A stretch of DNA of 64,000 nucleotides, taken from Streptosporangium sp. NBC_01756. GTDB lineage: Bacteria; Actinomycetota; Actinomycetes; Streptosporangiales; Streptosporangiaceae. Below, piece after piece: positions 17,076-26,334 of the stretch. The stretch is taken from positions 8,432,001 through 8,496,000 of the forward strand of contig NZ_CP109130.1 of assembly GCF_035917975.1 (NCBI RefSeq), read 5' to 3'. Under the pieces are notes generated by a model that saw nothing but the letters and a program-made list of their open reading frames with translations, was not told the origin of the DNA and searched no databases. Both the position numbers and the translations under genes were made by a program. The first letter of the stretch is position 1. The number at the start of each line of letters is the position of its first letter.

Positions 17076-17432
17076 ATGACGAGTGAGAACCTGTGGACCT
17101 ACCGTTCCGGCGTCACCGAGACCGACCAGGGTCTGAGCGTGATCGGTTTTGACGTGGAGGCCACCGACGGCAAGATCGGTTTGGTGGAGGAGGAGAGCAA
17201 CGTGGCCGGCGAGAGCTATGTCGTCGTCGACACCAGCTTTTGGATCTTCGGCAAGAAGGTGGTGCTGCCGGCCGCCACCGTCACCCGGATCGACCCTCAG
17301 GAGCGCAAGGTGTATGTGGCGCACACCAAGGAGGAGATCGAGGAGGCGCCGGAGTTCGACGAGACCGCCTACCACGGGCCTGGATACCGGCAGGACCTCA
17401 GCGGTTACTACGGCCGCCACCTCCTGAACTGA
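17076..17432 (+). CDS. PRC-barrel domain protein
   Basis: 118-aa soluble protein with a PRC-barrel-like beta domain (VIGFDVEATDGKIGLVEEE, then SYVVVDTSFWIFGKKVVLPAATV) and an acidic C-terminal tail ending in DLSGYYGRHLLN. Such proteins are frequent in actinomycete stress regulons; the molecular role is not established. ATG 17076 is chosen over the upstream in-frame start at 17007 because the extra N-terminus is not domain-like. It is followed by a strong terminator. Confidence 0.7.
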   Translation: MTSENLWTYRSGVTETDQGLSVIGFDVEATDGKIGLVEEESNVAGESYVVVDTSFWIFGKKVVLPAATVTRIDPQERKVYVAHTKEEIEEAPEFDETAYHGPGYRQDLSGYYGRHLLN

Positions 17433-17450
17433 GCACAGGACCTGCGGAGG

Positions 17451-17481
17451 AAGGGGGCGTCCCGGCAGGGGACGCCCCCTT
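17451..17481. terminator. Intrinsic terminator after the PRC-barrel gene
   Basis: Perfect 13-bp stem (AAGGGGGCGTCCC with its complement, arms 17451-17463 and 17469-17481), 5-base loop, then CCTTTC. It lies between convergent genes and can serve both strands. Confidence 0.8.
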
Positions 17482-17485
17482 CCTT

Positions 17486-19498
17486 TCACACATCGGCCAG
17501 GTATGAGGGGAGCGGGCGGTGGTGCAGGACGTCGAGCCGCGAAACGGCGCGGGTGAGCACCACGTACAGCCGGTTGAGGCCACGCTCCTCGGCTCCGGCG
17601 ATCTCGGCCGGTTCGGCCACCACCACATGGTCGTACTCCAGGCCCTTGGCCATCGTCGCGGGCACCACGCTCACCCGTGCGGCGCCGCCCGTCTCACCGG
17701 CCTCGGCGATCGTGATGCCCTCGTTCCACAGCGCCGCCGCGAAGGTCTCGACGGTGGCGTCGGCGGCGATGACCGCGATCGATCCGTCATGGCGGAGGGC
17801 TTCACGCACCGCGGCGACGGTGGCGCGCGGCAGGTCGGTCACCTGCCGGACGCGTAGCCGGCCGTCGGTCCGGAAGGAACGGGTGGCGGGCACGTCCACA
17901 TCGAGGGCTTCGAGCAGGCGGTTGGCGAGCGCGACCACGGCCGCGGGCACCCGGAAGCCGGTCGCCAGCGTGATCACCCGTGCTTCCGGCCTGCCCAGCT
18001 GGGTGAGCCGGTCGCGCCAGTCGCGGGCGGCCCAGGGCGTCGTACCCTGTGCCAGGTCGCCCAGCACGGTGATCGAGCCGTGTTCGCTCCTTCGGGCGAT
18101 GGCCCGGCACTGCATCGCCGACAGGTCCTGCGCCTCGTCGACGATCACGTGGCCGTAGCCCCGCGGGCGTTCCAGCAGGCCGGCGACCTCGTCGATGAGC
18201 ACGGCGTCGGCCGCCGACCAGGTGGCGCTCTTGGACGTCCGCGGCGGCCTGGTCCAGGTGATCGCCTCCTGCTCCCGCGCCGTCAGGATTCCGTCCGCGG
18301 CCTGCGCCAGCGCCTCGGGGTCGCCGAGCAGCCCGGCGACGACTTCGTGGGGCCGTGCGGCGGGCCACACCGTGTCCAGGAATGGGGTGAGAGCTCTGCC
18401 CATCGCGCGCGTCCAGGCCGCGTTCGCGTTCCTGCCGCGGGCCTCGGCCTGCCGTTGCATCAGGGCGACGGTGCGGGAGAGCACCCGCTCGCGTCCGATC
18501 GCGTACGGCGGAGCGGCACGCAGGGTGTCGTCGACGATGCGGCGCAGGTCTTCGGTCGCCACCCGCAGGCGGGCGGAGCCGTCGGGGACGGTGACCGGCT
18601 CGGCGGGCTTGCGTACCCGCCCGTACAGGGCCCGGCGCAGCACGTCCGCCATGCGGGCGTCGTGCTTGACGACGGCGGCGGCGTCGCTGTCCGATCCCCG
18701 GACCGGACCGTGGGCCAGCAGTTGGTCCACGGTCGTCTGCTCGACGTCGCCCTCGCCCAGCGCCGGCAGCACCGACGCGATATAGCCGAGGAAGGCGCGG
18801 TTGGGGCCGAGGACCAGCACGCCGCCGCGTTCGAGCCGCTGCCGGTGGGCGTACAGCAGATATGCGGCCCGGTGCAGGCCCACCGCGGTCTTGCCCGTGC
18901 CGGGGGCTCCCTGGACGCAGATCGACTCCTGGAGTCCGGCCCGCACCAACTCGTCCTGTTCGGGCTGGATGGTGGCGACGATGTCACGCATCGGGCCGAC
19001 TCGGGGCCGTTCGATCTCGGCGGCCACGATCCGGCCAGCGGCTCCCAGGTCCTCACCGGACTCGAGGCGTTCGTCTTCGAAGCCGGTCAGTGTGTTCGCG
19101 GCCCAGCCGAAGCGGCGACGTACCGCGATGCCCTGCGGATCGTGGGCGCCGGCCTGGTAGAACGCCCTGGAGACGGGGGCGCGCCAGTCGATGACCAGCG
19201 GCTGCTGCCCCGTGTCGCCGGAGATGTGGCGCCGGCCGATGTAGTAGCGCTGTGCGCGATGCTCACCGGCGGCGGGACCGTGTCCGAAGTCGAGGCGGCC
19301 GAAGAACGGCGGGCCGTCGGGCTCCTCGTCCAGTTGCTTGGCGAGACTTTTGAGGTGACGGCCGAGCCGTTCGGCGCTGTAGCGGTCGCCCGCCACCTGC
19401 TCGCCGATGACGACGTTGTGGCGGGCGCCGTCCAGCATCCTGCGCAGTGCCGCCTCGCAGCGTGCGAGGTAGGCCTTCTCGTCGTTCAGTATGGTCAT
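17486..19498 (-). CDS. HelD/HelR-family RNA polymerase-recycling helicase
   Basis: Superfamily 1 UvrD-like ATPase of 670 aa. The N-terminal coiled region (about 1-60) is typical of HelD proteins, followed by YYIGRRHI and DWRAPVSRAFYQA, then Walker A GAPGTGKT (197-204), Walker B VDEAQD, and the C-terminal AKGLEYDHVVV and NRLYVVLTRA motifs. HelD/HelR proteins remove stalled RNA polymerase from DNA, and the actinomycete HelR group gives rifampicin tolerance. Known helR genes are often preceded by a rifamycin-associated element; none was seen here, but a perfect TetR-type palindrome (19514-19543) is. It is divergent from a tetR gene. Confidence 0.88.
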   Translation of the reverse strand: MTILNDEKAYLARCEAALRRMLDGARHNVVIGEQVAGDRYSAERLGRHLKSLAKQLDEEPDGPPFFGRLDFGHGPAAGEHRAQRYYIGRRHISGDTGQQPLVIDWRAPVSRAFYQAGAHDPQGIAVRRRFGWAANTLTGFEDERLESGEDLGAAGRIVAAEIERPRVGPMRDIVATIQPEQDELVRAGLQESICVQGAPGTGKTAVGLHRAAYLLYAHRQRLERGGVLVLGPNRAFLGYIASVLPALGEGDVEQTTVDQLLAHGPVRGSDSDAAAVVKHDARMADVLRRALYGRVRKPAEPVTVPDGSARLRVATEDLRRIVDDTLRAAPPYAIGRERVLSRTVALMQRQAEARGRNANAAWTRAMGRALTPFLDTVWPAARPHEVVAGLLGDPEALAQAADGILTAREQEAITWTRPPRTSKSATWSAADAVLIDEVAGLLERPRGYGHVIVDEAQDLSAMQCRAIARRSEHGSITVLGDLAQGTTPWAARDWRDRLTQLGRPEARVITLATGFRVPAAVVALANRLLEALDVDVPATRSFRTDGRLRVRQVTDLPRATVAAVREALRHDGSIAVIAADATVETFAAALWNEGITIAEAGETGGAARVSVVPATMAKGLEYDHVVVAEPAEIAGAEERGLNRLYVVLTRAVSRLDVLHHRPLPSYLADV

Positions 19499-19513
19499 TC
19501 CACACCACCAAAC

Positions 19514-19543
19514 TTAACCTGGTTAATATATTAACCAGGTTAA
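19514..19543. promoter_or_regulatory. 30-bp perfect palindrome: double TetR operator between helicase and tetR
   Basis: The whole 30 bases are self-complementary. Each half is itself a palindrome: TTAACC-T-GGTTAA (19514-19526) and TTAACC-A-GGTTAA (19531-19543), joined by TATA. That is two tandem operators of one type. The site is 15 bases from the helicase start and 20 from the tetR start, so binding there should block both divergent promoters. Confidence 0.8.
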
Positions 19544-19563
19544 CATGAGGATAGGATGGGACC

Positions 19564-20244
19564 GTGACGGGACTTCGGGACATCAAGAAGCAGCGGACTC
19601 ATGAGGCGATCTCCACGGCGGCGATCACGCTGTTCCTGCAGCGGGGCTTCGACGAGGTGTCGGTCGCCGAGATCGCGGCGGCTGCGGAGGTCTCCAAGCC
19701 GACCCTGTTCAAATACTTCGCCACCAAGGAGGACCTCGTCCTCCACCGGATCGCCGACCACCAGGGAGAGGCCGCGCGTGTCGTCCGGCGGCGACGGCCG
19801 GGGGAGGAGCCGCTGGTCGCGCTGGAGCGGCACTTCCTGGCGGGGCTGCACCGGCGTGACCCCGTCACCGGCCTCAACGACAACGCGGAGGTGCTCGGCT
19901 ACCACCGCATGGTCTTCGGCACGCCCAGCCTGGCGGCCCGGGTGTCCCACTACATGGCCGGCGACGAGGAGGCGCTGGCCGAAGCGCTCGCCGAGAGCAC
20001 CGACGACCTCACCGCGCGTCTCGTCGCCGGTCAGGTGCTGGCCGTGCAGCGCGTCCTGGCCCATCGGAACTGGCGCAGGCTCGCCGAAGGGGAGACGGCC
20101 GAGCAGGTCCATCCCGCGGCCGTCCGCGCTGCGAGACACGCGTTCACCCTGTTGCGCGACGGGGCCGGCGCCGCGCACGGGCCGGAGGCCGGCCCCGGTG
20201 CGGCGGAGGCGCGACCACTCATGGACGCGGAGGGGTCGAGCTGA
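19564..20244 (+). CDS. TetR-family regulator, likely repressor of the helicase gene
   Basis: 226-aa regulator. Helix-turn-helix at about residues 10-57 (THEAISTAAITLFLQRGFDE, VSVAEIAAAAEVSKPTLFKYF), then a TetR C-terminal ligand domain. GTG start with AGGATGGG upstream. The divergent arrangement with the HelD-like gene over the 30-bp palindrome indicates autoregulation and control of that gene. The inducing ligand is unknown; a transcription-blocking drug would be a natural candidate, but this is inference. Confidence 0.88.
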   Translation: MTGLRDIKKQRTHEAISTAAITLFLQRGFDEVSVAEIAAAAEVSKPTLFKYFATKEDLVLHRIADHQGEAARVVRRRRPGEEPLVALERHFLAGLHRRDPVTGLNDNAEVLGYHRMVFGTPSLAARVSHYMAGDEEALAEALAESTDDLTARLVAGQVLAVQRVLAHRNWRRLAEGETAEQVHPAAVRAARHAFTLLRDGAGAAHGPEAGPGAAEARPLMDAEGSS

Positions 20245-20340
20245 CCGCGGCTGTGATGACGGGCCCGCCCCGGCTGCCCCCGCACGCCGCCTGACCGCGA
20301 CGCGACGGGAGGATCCCCGGCCCTCAAGCCGGTAGAGCGG

Positions 20341-21285
20341 TCAAGGCTTCGGGGCTTCCTGCTCCAGAACCGGGTCGGTGGTCCCGGGCGGGGCGACGAG
20401 CAGTTCGGGGGCCCATCGGGCCCGCCGCGCCCCCGCCTGGTAGGCGCTGTCGAGGAAGTCCAGCACGGCGGCGACGGGGTCGTCGCAGGCGCGCGCGTCG
20501 TCGTAACGCAGGACGGCCAGGTGGCTGCCCCGCTGGAGCAGCCACGCCGCCCGCTCCGGGCGCAGCGGCTCCTCGGCGATGCCGGCCGGTTCGGGTGCGG
20601 TGTAGGAGTAGAACGCCGGCCAGGGCATCGCGTCGTCGCCGAACCAGAATCCGCTGCTGATCACCTCCTTGGAGTAGGCCTCCCTGGTGACGGGATCGGC
20701 CTGGGGCTGCTCGCCGGCCGAACGGCCCGAAAAACGCGTCACGGCGATGTCGAAGGTGTGCCAGAAGTGGTGCACCGGGCTGATCTTGCCGCAGAAGTCG
20801 GCGGCGGAGCGGTCCAGCACCAGGCTGACCTGGGAGAGGACCCGCCAGTATCGCGTCACCATCGCCGGGTCGTAGGCGGCGTGCCGGGTGTCGTTCGCGA
20901 ACGGCGTGTCGTCGGTGAGCCCGAACGGCTCGGCCAGGATCTCCACTTCGATGCCCAGGTCTCCCAGCACCTCGAACAGGGTCCGGTGGAAGGAGGCGAC
21001 CGTATGGCCGATCAGGCCGAAGGACGTGCTCCGTCCGTCCAGCCGGTTGACGATCAGCCGGTGGCCGACGAAGTCGAAGTCGATGGTGAAGATCGGCCTG
21101 CCCTCGAAGCCGCCCGAGGGGCGTGTGGTGATGCCCCGCCCGGTCAGGTGGAAGGGGACGTTCCACCAGTGGTTGCGCCGGACGCTTGAGGCCAGCCGTA
21201 CCTTGCCGACGATCTGGGTGAACCGGTGCACGGTCTCCTTCGTGTCCGCCCAGTCGTCCAGGGACATGGCGGGAAACCACTCCAT
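20341..21285 (-). CDS. DUF5996 family protein
   Basis: 314-aa protein of an uncharacterised family (DUF5996). Conserved blocks visible are WADTKETVHRFTQIVGKVRLA at the start, NHWWNVPFHLTGRGITT, and SPVHHFWHTFDIAVTRFSGR in the middle, followed by GFWFGDDAMPWPAFYSYTAPEP. AAGGAGG ribosome site before ATG. No reaction is known for the family; the conserved His/Trp/Asp residues suggest an enzyme. It stands alone, and nothing firm is seen between it and 21670 except a tRNA T-arm-like fragment and an 8-bp stem hairpin at about 21602-21633. Confidence 0.8.
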   Translation of the reverse strand: MEWFPAMSLDDWADTKETVHRFTQIVGKVRLASSVRRNHWWNVPFHLTGRGITTRPSGGFEGRPIFTIDFDFVGHRLIVNRLDGRSTSFGLIGHTVASFHRTLFEVLGDLGIEVEILAEPFGLTDDTPFANDTRHAAYDPAMVTRYWRVLSQVSLVLDRSAADFCGKISPVHHFWHTFDIAVTRFSGRSAGEQPQADPVTREAYSKEVISSGFWFGDDAMPWPAFYSYTAPEPAGIAEEPLRPERAAWLLQRGSHLAVLRYDDARACDDPVAAVLDFLDSAYQAGARRARWAPELLVAPPGTTDPVLEQEAPKP

Positions 21286-21669
21286 GGCCGCCTCCTTCGC
21301 GTTTCGCCGTGACCGTTCTCTCGTTCCGCGTCACGGCCTCCGCCGGACCGCTCCGGCGAAGGCCGCCCACCGGCACCCGACCTCACTCATAGTAGTCAAT
21401 CATTACCAAGAGTCTCCAAAGGGTGCGGCCTTCGCCCGTGCGATGCCTCGGTCGGTTCGACGAGTGGCCCGGACAGGATGTCCGCGTTCCCCGGGGCGGG
21501 GGACCGGCTACCTCAACCACGCTGAGCTGCGCTTAGCCGGCAAAGGGCCGGGAATTGAACCCATGACCGGCCGGTCCGCTCCCGGGCCGCGCACAAGAGA
21601 GGCGTCGGCCGGCTCTCTCTCGTCTGCCGACGCCACCGGAGGACCCGTATTCGCCCAGAGGAGGCCGGG

Positions 21670-23307
21670 ATGCCCGTGCCGGCAGCCCCACTGATCTACA
21701 ACGCCCGTGACCACGGGCTCACCGGCGACGGTGTCACCAACGACCAGCCGGCTCTGGCGGAGCTGGTCGACATGGCGGGGGAGGCCTGCGCCGCGGACGG
21801 CCGGGCGCGCGTCGTGCACTGCCCTCCCGGGGTGTACTCGATCCGGGACGCGGGCACCGTGTGGCGGAGCGGCGTCTCCCTCATCGGCGCCGGCCCGGGG
21901 GTGACCCGCTTCGTGCTGTCCAACTCCGGCAACCGCACCGATCCGACGCCGCTGGCCTTCTTCACCGCCATCCAGCACGGCGCCGGCCCCGGCAACCACC
22001 TCGCCGACTGCACCTTCGCCGACTTCGAGATCGACGGCTCCGACGTCGCGCTGGAGGAGTACGACGTGCTCGCCAAGGGGCTGGGCCTGCAGTACGTGCT
22101 CCGGGGCCGCTTCCGTGGCCTGTACATCCACCACACCGCGGCCTCGGGCCTCGGGTGCGACTTCCTGCAGGACTCGGTGGTGGAGAGTGTCATCGCCGTC
22201 GGCTGCGGGCGGCTGGACAGCGGTGAGCAGATAGGCGGAGCCGGTCTCGGCATCGGGATCGGCGGGTGGGGTGCCGTCGAGCGGCTCACCATCACCGGCT
22301 GCACCGCCGTCGGCAACGGGACCAACGGCATCTTCCTGGAACTGCAGGACCGTCGGTGGACCCCGCCCCGGGGCATCCGCATCACCAACTGCCACGCCGA
22401 GGACAACAGATACGGCATCTCCGACTGGGGCGCCGACGGATTGATCGTCGCAGCCTGCACCATGATCGGAAACCGGGTCGCCGGGTTCGACGTCTCAGGG
22501 CTGGGGACGACCTCGGTCGCCGGAAGAGGAGGGGTCGTCACCGGCTGCCTCGTCGACGGCAACGTCGGTGACGGCATCAGCATCGGCAACACCCCCGGCC
22601 GATACACCGTCCACGGCAACCGGATCAGCCGCAACGGCCGCTACGGGTACCGGCAGCACAACCTGCCCGGCGGTCCCTCGCACGCCTCCGCCGAGATGGT
22701 CCTCGACGGCAACGACATATGGGGCAACGCCCTCGACGGCCTCCGGGTCGACGCGACCCTCATCGACGCCGTCTTCCTCGGTAACCGGATCCGTGACAAC
22801 GGCGGGCGGGCGGCACCCGCCGCATCCGGTGGGGGTGACACCGTCACCTACGCCGCCACCTGCCTGACCGACACCGCGGCGGCCTGGCTTCCCGACGGGC
22901 ACCGCGGCAAGGTGCTCACCGTCGGCGTTCGGACGGCGCTCGTCGCCGCCAACACCGCCACCGAACTCGTGCTCGCCCCCTTCCGGCCCGGGGCGAGCAC
23001 GGCCTGGACCGGTGAGGTTCCCGACCCGGGCACCCCCTACAGCCTGCCCGGTTCTCCCACCGTCCGGGCCGGCGTCGGCCTGAACGCGCCGACCCTCGAC
23101 CTCACGGTCCGCGGTAACCGCATCTGGGACAACCAGCGCGCCAAGACGCAGACCCATGGTCTGTGGATCACTGATGCCGGTGGCTGCGAGTCGGGCAGGG
23201 TGGAGGACAACGACCTGGCGGGCAACGCCGTCGCGGCCGTCCGCTTCGACACCGCCCCCTCCGGCGGACACTGGGATCGCAACCACGGCCTCACCATCAC
23301 CCCCTGA
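21670..23307 (+). CDS. Right-handed beta-helix protein (pectate lyase superfamily)
   Basis: 545-aa protein. The N-terminus has the Pectate_lyase_3 / glycoside hydrolase 28-related signature YNARDHGLTGDGVTNDQPAL (residues 9-28), followed by many parallel beta-helix repeats with N/G turns (for example ITNCHAEDNRYGISDWG and NRISRNGRYGYRQ). No signal peptide is visible, which is unusual for a polysaccharide-active beta-helix; it may act in the cell, on phage- or spore-like structures, or leave by another route. GAGGAGG ribosome site before ATG. A catalytic residue set was not identified. Confidence 0.82.
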   Translation: MPVPAAPLIYNARDHGLTGDGVTNDQPALAELVDMAGEACAADGRARVVHCPPGVYSIRDAGTVWRSGVSLIGAGPGVTRFVLSNSGNRTDPTPLAFFTAIQHGAGPGNHLADCTFADFEIDGSDVALEEYDVLAKGLGLQYVLRGRFRGLYIHHTAASGLGCDFLQDSVVESVIAVGCGRLDSGEQIGGAGLGIGIGGWGAVERLTITGCTAVGNGTNGIFLELQDRRWTPPRGIRITNCHAEDNRYGISDWGADGLIVAACTMIGNRVAGFDVSGLGTTSVAGRGGVVTGCLVDGNVGDGISIGNTPGRYTVHGNRISRNGRYGYRQHNLPGGPSHASAEMVLDGNDIWGNALDGLRVDATLIDAVFLGNRIRDNGGRAAPAASGGGDTVTYAATCLTDTAAAWLPDGHRGKVLTVGVRTALVAANTATELVLAPFRPGASTAWTGEVPDPGTPYSLPGSPTVRAGVGLNAPTLDLTVRGNRIWDNQRAKTQTHGLWITDAGGCESGRVEDNDLAGNAVAAVRFDTAPSGGHWDRNHGLTITP

Positions 23308-23563
23308 CGAAGGGGCCTTGCGGTGGCAGGGGAGTCAAGCGCGGACATGGCGGCCGGAGACCTGCTCGGCCCGCACCGTGACGAAGCGGTCCGGCCCCTG
23401 CGGTGCACATGCCGTCAGCGGCAGGGCCGACAACCGGGCGATCTCCACGAGATCGGCGGCGGAAACCATGGGGCGGACCCGGGGACGCACACATCCGTCC
23501 CGCCGTACGGTGTCACGGCGGCGGGCCGGGGAAGGAACGAAAGGTGCGGACCGGCACATGATG

Positions 23564-23600
23564 AGGCCGAAGGTCCCGGTTGGCCACGTCCAAAGACCCT
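23564..23600. promoter_or_regulatory. Candidate DevR/DosR box before the Rv1733c-like gene
   Basis: AGGCCGAAGGTCCCG (23564-23578) is the reverse form of the GGGACCTTCGGCCT-type box. A degenerate partner, ACGTCCAAAGACCCT, follows with its centre about 22 bases on. The Rv1733c family belongs to the DosR regulon in mycobacteria. The rest of 23308-23663 has only a weak 44-aa minus-strand frame (23335-23469) without ribosome site. Confidence 0.5.
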
Positions 23601-23663
23601 GGTCACGCCGGGTGCGTGGACCGGACCGTGAAAATGTGTACATCAGCGGCAGGAGGTGGCCTG

Positions 23664-24242
23664 ATGCGTTCCCTTACCCGATGGGCGATGCGCTGCCTGC
23701 ATCTTCACCGCTTCGATGGCAACCCGTTGCGCAGGCGTTCCGACCGGATCGACACGGTGATCGTCCTGGCGATTCTGGTGATCTTCATCGCCTTCCTGTG
23801 GCCGGCGGCCGCATTCGGCCGGCAGGTCTACGCCGGCGGCCTGCGGGCCGAGCTCACCAGCCCCGGACACAGACAGCCTGTCCTTGCCGAGGTCGTGGAC
23901 CCGGCGGGCGGTACGGGATGGCGGCCACGGACGGTGCGGTGGACCACTCCGCAGGGCGGTGCACGGACCGCGCAGATCGTGCTCTCACCGAGCACACCGG
24001 CCGGTTCCCACACCCAGATCTGGATCGACGGCACCGGAAAGCCCACGACACCCCCGCAGAGCCACATCAAGACGGTTACCGACACCACGGTCGCTGTGAT
24101 CACGATTGTGAGTGGGGCCGGGGCGGTCCTGCTGCTCTGTCTCGCCGGTGCCCGAGGGCTGCTGAACCGCCGTCGTGACGCCGAATGGGAACGGGCGTGG
24201 ACTCTGGCCGACCAGCGGTGGCGCCGCCCGCGGCAGACCTGA
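23664..24242 (+). CDS. Rv1733c-like membrane protein
   Basis: 192-aa protein with two membrane helices: about 31-50 (VIVLAILVIFIAFLWPAAAF) and about 140-165, enclosing an extracytoplasmic region with WTTPQGGARTAQIVLSP and GSHTQIWIDGTGKPTTPP. This is the layout of the mycobacterial dormancy antigen Rv1733c and its Streptomyces relatives. The function of the family is unknown. AGGAGG ribosome site eight bases before ATG 23664 decides the start over an upstream in-frame codon. It is the left end of the dormancy island. Confidence 0.82.
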   Translation: MRSLTRWAMRCLHLHRFDGNPLRRRSDRIDTVIVLAILVIFIAFLWPAAAFGRQVYAGGLRAELTSPGHRQPVLAEVVDPAGGTGWRPRTVRWTTPQGGARTAQIVLSPSTPAGSHTQIWIDGTGKPTTPPQSHIKTVTDTTVAVITIVSGAGAVLLLCLAGARGLLNRRRDAEWERAWTLADQRWRRPRQT

Positions 24243-24271
24243 ACGCCGCGCAGCGGTATCCGGCCGTGACG

Positions 24272-25300
24272 TCACCGGTCATGACCGGCCGGGTGCAGTA
24301 CGGCGGCGCCTTCGATCCGGTCGGCGGCGAGGTCGCAGAGCGCCTGATCGGCCGCGTCGAGGGAATAGGGCACGGTCGTGACCTTCGGAGGATGGGCCGT
24401 GGCGAGCTCCAGATAGGCCCGGCCGTCGGCACGGGTGTTGGCGGTGACGCTGCGCAGTGTGCGCTCCTGGAACAAGTGGCGCTGGTAGCAGAGGGAGGGG
24501 ATGTCGCTGAGGTGGATGCCGGCCACGGCAAGAGTGCCGCCGCGGTCCAGAGCGGCGAGTGCGGTGGGCACCAGCTCACCGACCGGGGCGAACAGGATCG
24601 CGGCGTCCAGCGGCTCGGGGGGTGCCTCGGCCGCACCGCCGGCGGAGGCCGCTCCCAGTGTCCTGGCCAGCTCGCGGGCCGCGGCCGAGCGGGTCAGGAC
24701 GTGCACGACCGCTCCCTGGGCGATGGCGATCTGCGCGGTCAGATGGGCCGAGGCGCCGAAGCCGTAGATGCCGAGGCGGCCGCCGGGGGGTAGGTCACAG
24801 CGGAGCAGAGCGCGGTATCCGATGATCCCGGCGCACAGCAGCGGTGCCAGCTTCTCGGCCGGCACGCCCTCCGGGAGCGGATAGATGTAGTCCTCGGGGA
24901 CGGTGAGATACCCGGCGTAGCCGCCGTCGGCGTCCCAGCCGGTGTAGGTGGAAGCCGGGCAGAGGTTCTCCGCCCCCCGGCGGCAGTAGCGGCAGCGCCC
25001 GCAGGTCGAGCGGAGCCAGGCCACCCCGACGCGGGCACCGGGCGCGAGCCGCGGCGTGTCCGGGCCCGGTGCCACGACCCGTCCCACGACCTCGTGGCCG
25101 GGCACCGTCCGGGGACGTCGCGGGGGCAGGTCGCCCTCGGTGAGATGGAGGTCGGTACGGCAGACGGCGCACGCCTCGACCTTGACGAGCACCTCGCCCG
25201 GCCCCGGTTCGGGAACCGGGATCCGGACGCGCTCCAGCGGATGGGAGGTGATCGGCCCGGGGCGGGCCACCACCCAGGCGTCCATCTCGGCGGGGATCAT
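24272..25300 (-). CDS. Zinc-dependent alcohol dehydrogenase
   Basis: Medium-chain dehydrogenase, 342 aa, AdhP/AdhA type. Catalytic zinc ligands are in [10 protein letters not shown] and PGHEVVG; the structural zinc lobe is [15 protein letters not shown]; the NAD(P)-binding glycine motif is [10 protein letters not shown]. It would interconvert alcohols and aldehydes, a way to dispose of reducing equivalents at low oxygen. The start ATG overlaps the stop of the upstream XRE-PPOX gene as ATGA, so the two are translationally coupled and share the DevR-type boxes at 26133-26169. Confidence 0.92.
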   Translation of the reverse strand: MIPAEMDAWVVARPGPITSHPLERVRIPVPEPGPGEVLVKVEACAVCRTDLHLTEGDLPPRRPRTVPGHEVVGRVVAPGPDTPRLAPGARVGVAWLRSTCGRCRYCRRGAENLCPASTYTGWDADGGYAGYLTVPEDYIYPLPEGVPAEKLAPLLCAGIIGYRALLRCDLPPGGRLGIYGFGASAHLTAQIAIAQGAVVHVLTRSAAARELARTLGAASAGGAAEAPPEPLDAAILFAPVGELVPTALAALDRGGTLAVAGIHLSDIPSLCYQRHLFQERTLRSVTANTRADGRAYLELATAHPPKVTTVPYSLDAADQALCDLAADRIEGAAVLHPAGHDR

Positions 25301-26001
25301 TCGACGTGCCGGATGCGGCGACCGGTGACCTCGGTGGGGACGACCTTGACGTACAGCCCGCGGTCGCCGCCCGCCCACGGGTCAACCCCTGACACGCCGG
25401 CCGCGGCACGCTCGGCATCGGCATCGGCATCGGCATCGGAGGAGACGTCGCCGGGGACATGGTGGATGCCACCGCGCAGCAGTACGCTCCAGCCTTCGCG
25501 GCGGGCCTCGTCGATCCGATCGACCTCGAAGGCGACCTTGAACTCCACGCCCCGCAGGCCGGTGCGCAGGGTCTCGTCGAGCGGGCCGCCGAAGGCGGTG
25601 CGGAAGACCACCGCGCCGTCGTGAAGGGCGTAGTTGACCGGCAGGATCACCGGTCCGCCGAGGTCGTTGAAGGCGATCCGGCCGACGCCGCCGGGGGAGA
25701 TGAGCCGTAGACACTCCTGCGGATCCAGTTTCTCCAGGCGGGCGTGGGGCGCCGCTTCCCCCCGCCCGGGGGGAAGGTCGGCGGTCTGGCCGAGGAGTTC
25801 CTCGGTGCTGGTCTCCAGGGCCACGGCCAGGCGATGGACGGTCTCGGCCGCCGGTGACGCGGCGTTCTCCTCCAGGTAGCCGAGGTATCCGGAGTCGATC
25901 CTGGCGCGGCCGGCCAACTGCTCACGGCTCAGGCCCATGGCCTCACGGCGCCAGGCCACCCGGCGGCCCAGGTCACCGGGGGCCGTCATGTGTCCGGTCA
26001 T
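25297..26001 (-). CDS. XRE helix-turn-helix fused to PPOX flavin-binding domain
   Basis: About 234 aa. The N-terminal XRE-type helix-turn-helix is at about 10-70 ([29 protein letters not shown]), then a pyridoxamine-phosphate-oxidase-like split barrel (about 95-190; [29 protein letters not shown]) that binds FMN or F420 in relatives. This could be a flavin-sensing regulator. A short run of alternating Asp-Ala lies near residue 195. ATG 26001 with GGGAG upstream was chosen over an earlier TTG. Coupled to the alcohol dehydrogenase. PPOX proteins recur in actinobacterial dormancy clusters. Confidence 0.85.
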   Translation of the reverse strand: MTGHMTAPGDLGRRVAWRREAMGLSREQLAGRARIDSGYLGYLEENAASPAAETVHRLAVALETSTEELLGQTADLPPGRGEAAPHARLEKLDPQECLRLISPGGVGRIAFNDLGGPVILPVNYALHDGAVVFRTAFGGPLDETLRTGLRGVEFKVAFEVDRIDEARREGWSVLLRGGIHHVPGDVSSDADADADAERAAAGVSGVDPWAGGDRGLYVKVVPTEVTGRRIRHVE

Positions 26002-26132
26002 GAAATCTCCCAACGAGTCGCGGCAGAGGAAGACGGCGCCCCGTGTCTCGCAGGCGCCGTTGTGTCCCGGCCTGTCCCGCCGGGGCTTCCCTGCCTACCT
26101 GCATCCCACTACGGGAAGGGCCTGCGGGGCAG

Positions 26133-26169
26133 AGGGCGGAAGTCCCCAATGGATGGGACTTTCGGCCGG
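26133..26169. promoter_or_regulatory. Paired DevR/DosR boxes before XRE-PPOX/alcohol dehydrogenase
   Basis: AGGGCGGAAGTCCCC (26133-26147, reverse orientation) and GGGACTTTCGGCCGG (26155-26169, forward), centres 22 bp apart. They match the mycobacterial DosR core. They are about 130-170 bases upstream of the minus-strand operon and also face the MFS gene at 26335. Confidence 0.7.
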
Positions 26170-26268
26170 TGCCGGTGAACGTTGTGCTACGGCCGGCCGG
26201 GTCCGCCAGGGCCGGTCTCGCGGCCGGGGGGCAGCAGGCGGTCGGCCGACGATGGTCACCATGAGCGT

Positions 26269-26291
26269 TTGCATATATAGCGCGCATGCAA
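26269..26291. promoter_or_regulatory. TTGCAT/ATGCAA inverted repeat before the MFS gene
   Basis: TTGCAT and ATGCAA are separated by 11 bases that include TATATA. The site is AT-rich against a GC-rich background and 44 bases before the transporter start. It resembles a MarR-type operator over a promoter; no marR gene is adjacent. Confidence 0.4.
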
Positions 26292-26334
26292 CTATTGTCG
26301 GCGCTTGTACTCGTCGTTCGACATGGGAAGACTC

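Noticed and set aside
21536-21612. tRNA-like T-arm sequence GGGTTCAATTCCCGG on the minus strand
   Set aside because: No matching acceptor, D or anticodon stems could be folded around it and no CCA follows; at most a pseudo-tRNA fragment, so not called as tRNA.
23335-23643. 102-aa minus-strand frame before the Rv1733c-like gene
   Set aside because: No ribosome site, no family, and it crosses the DevR-like box; mentioned only as weak coding potential.
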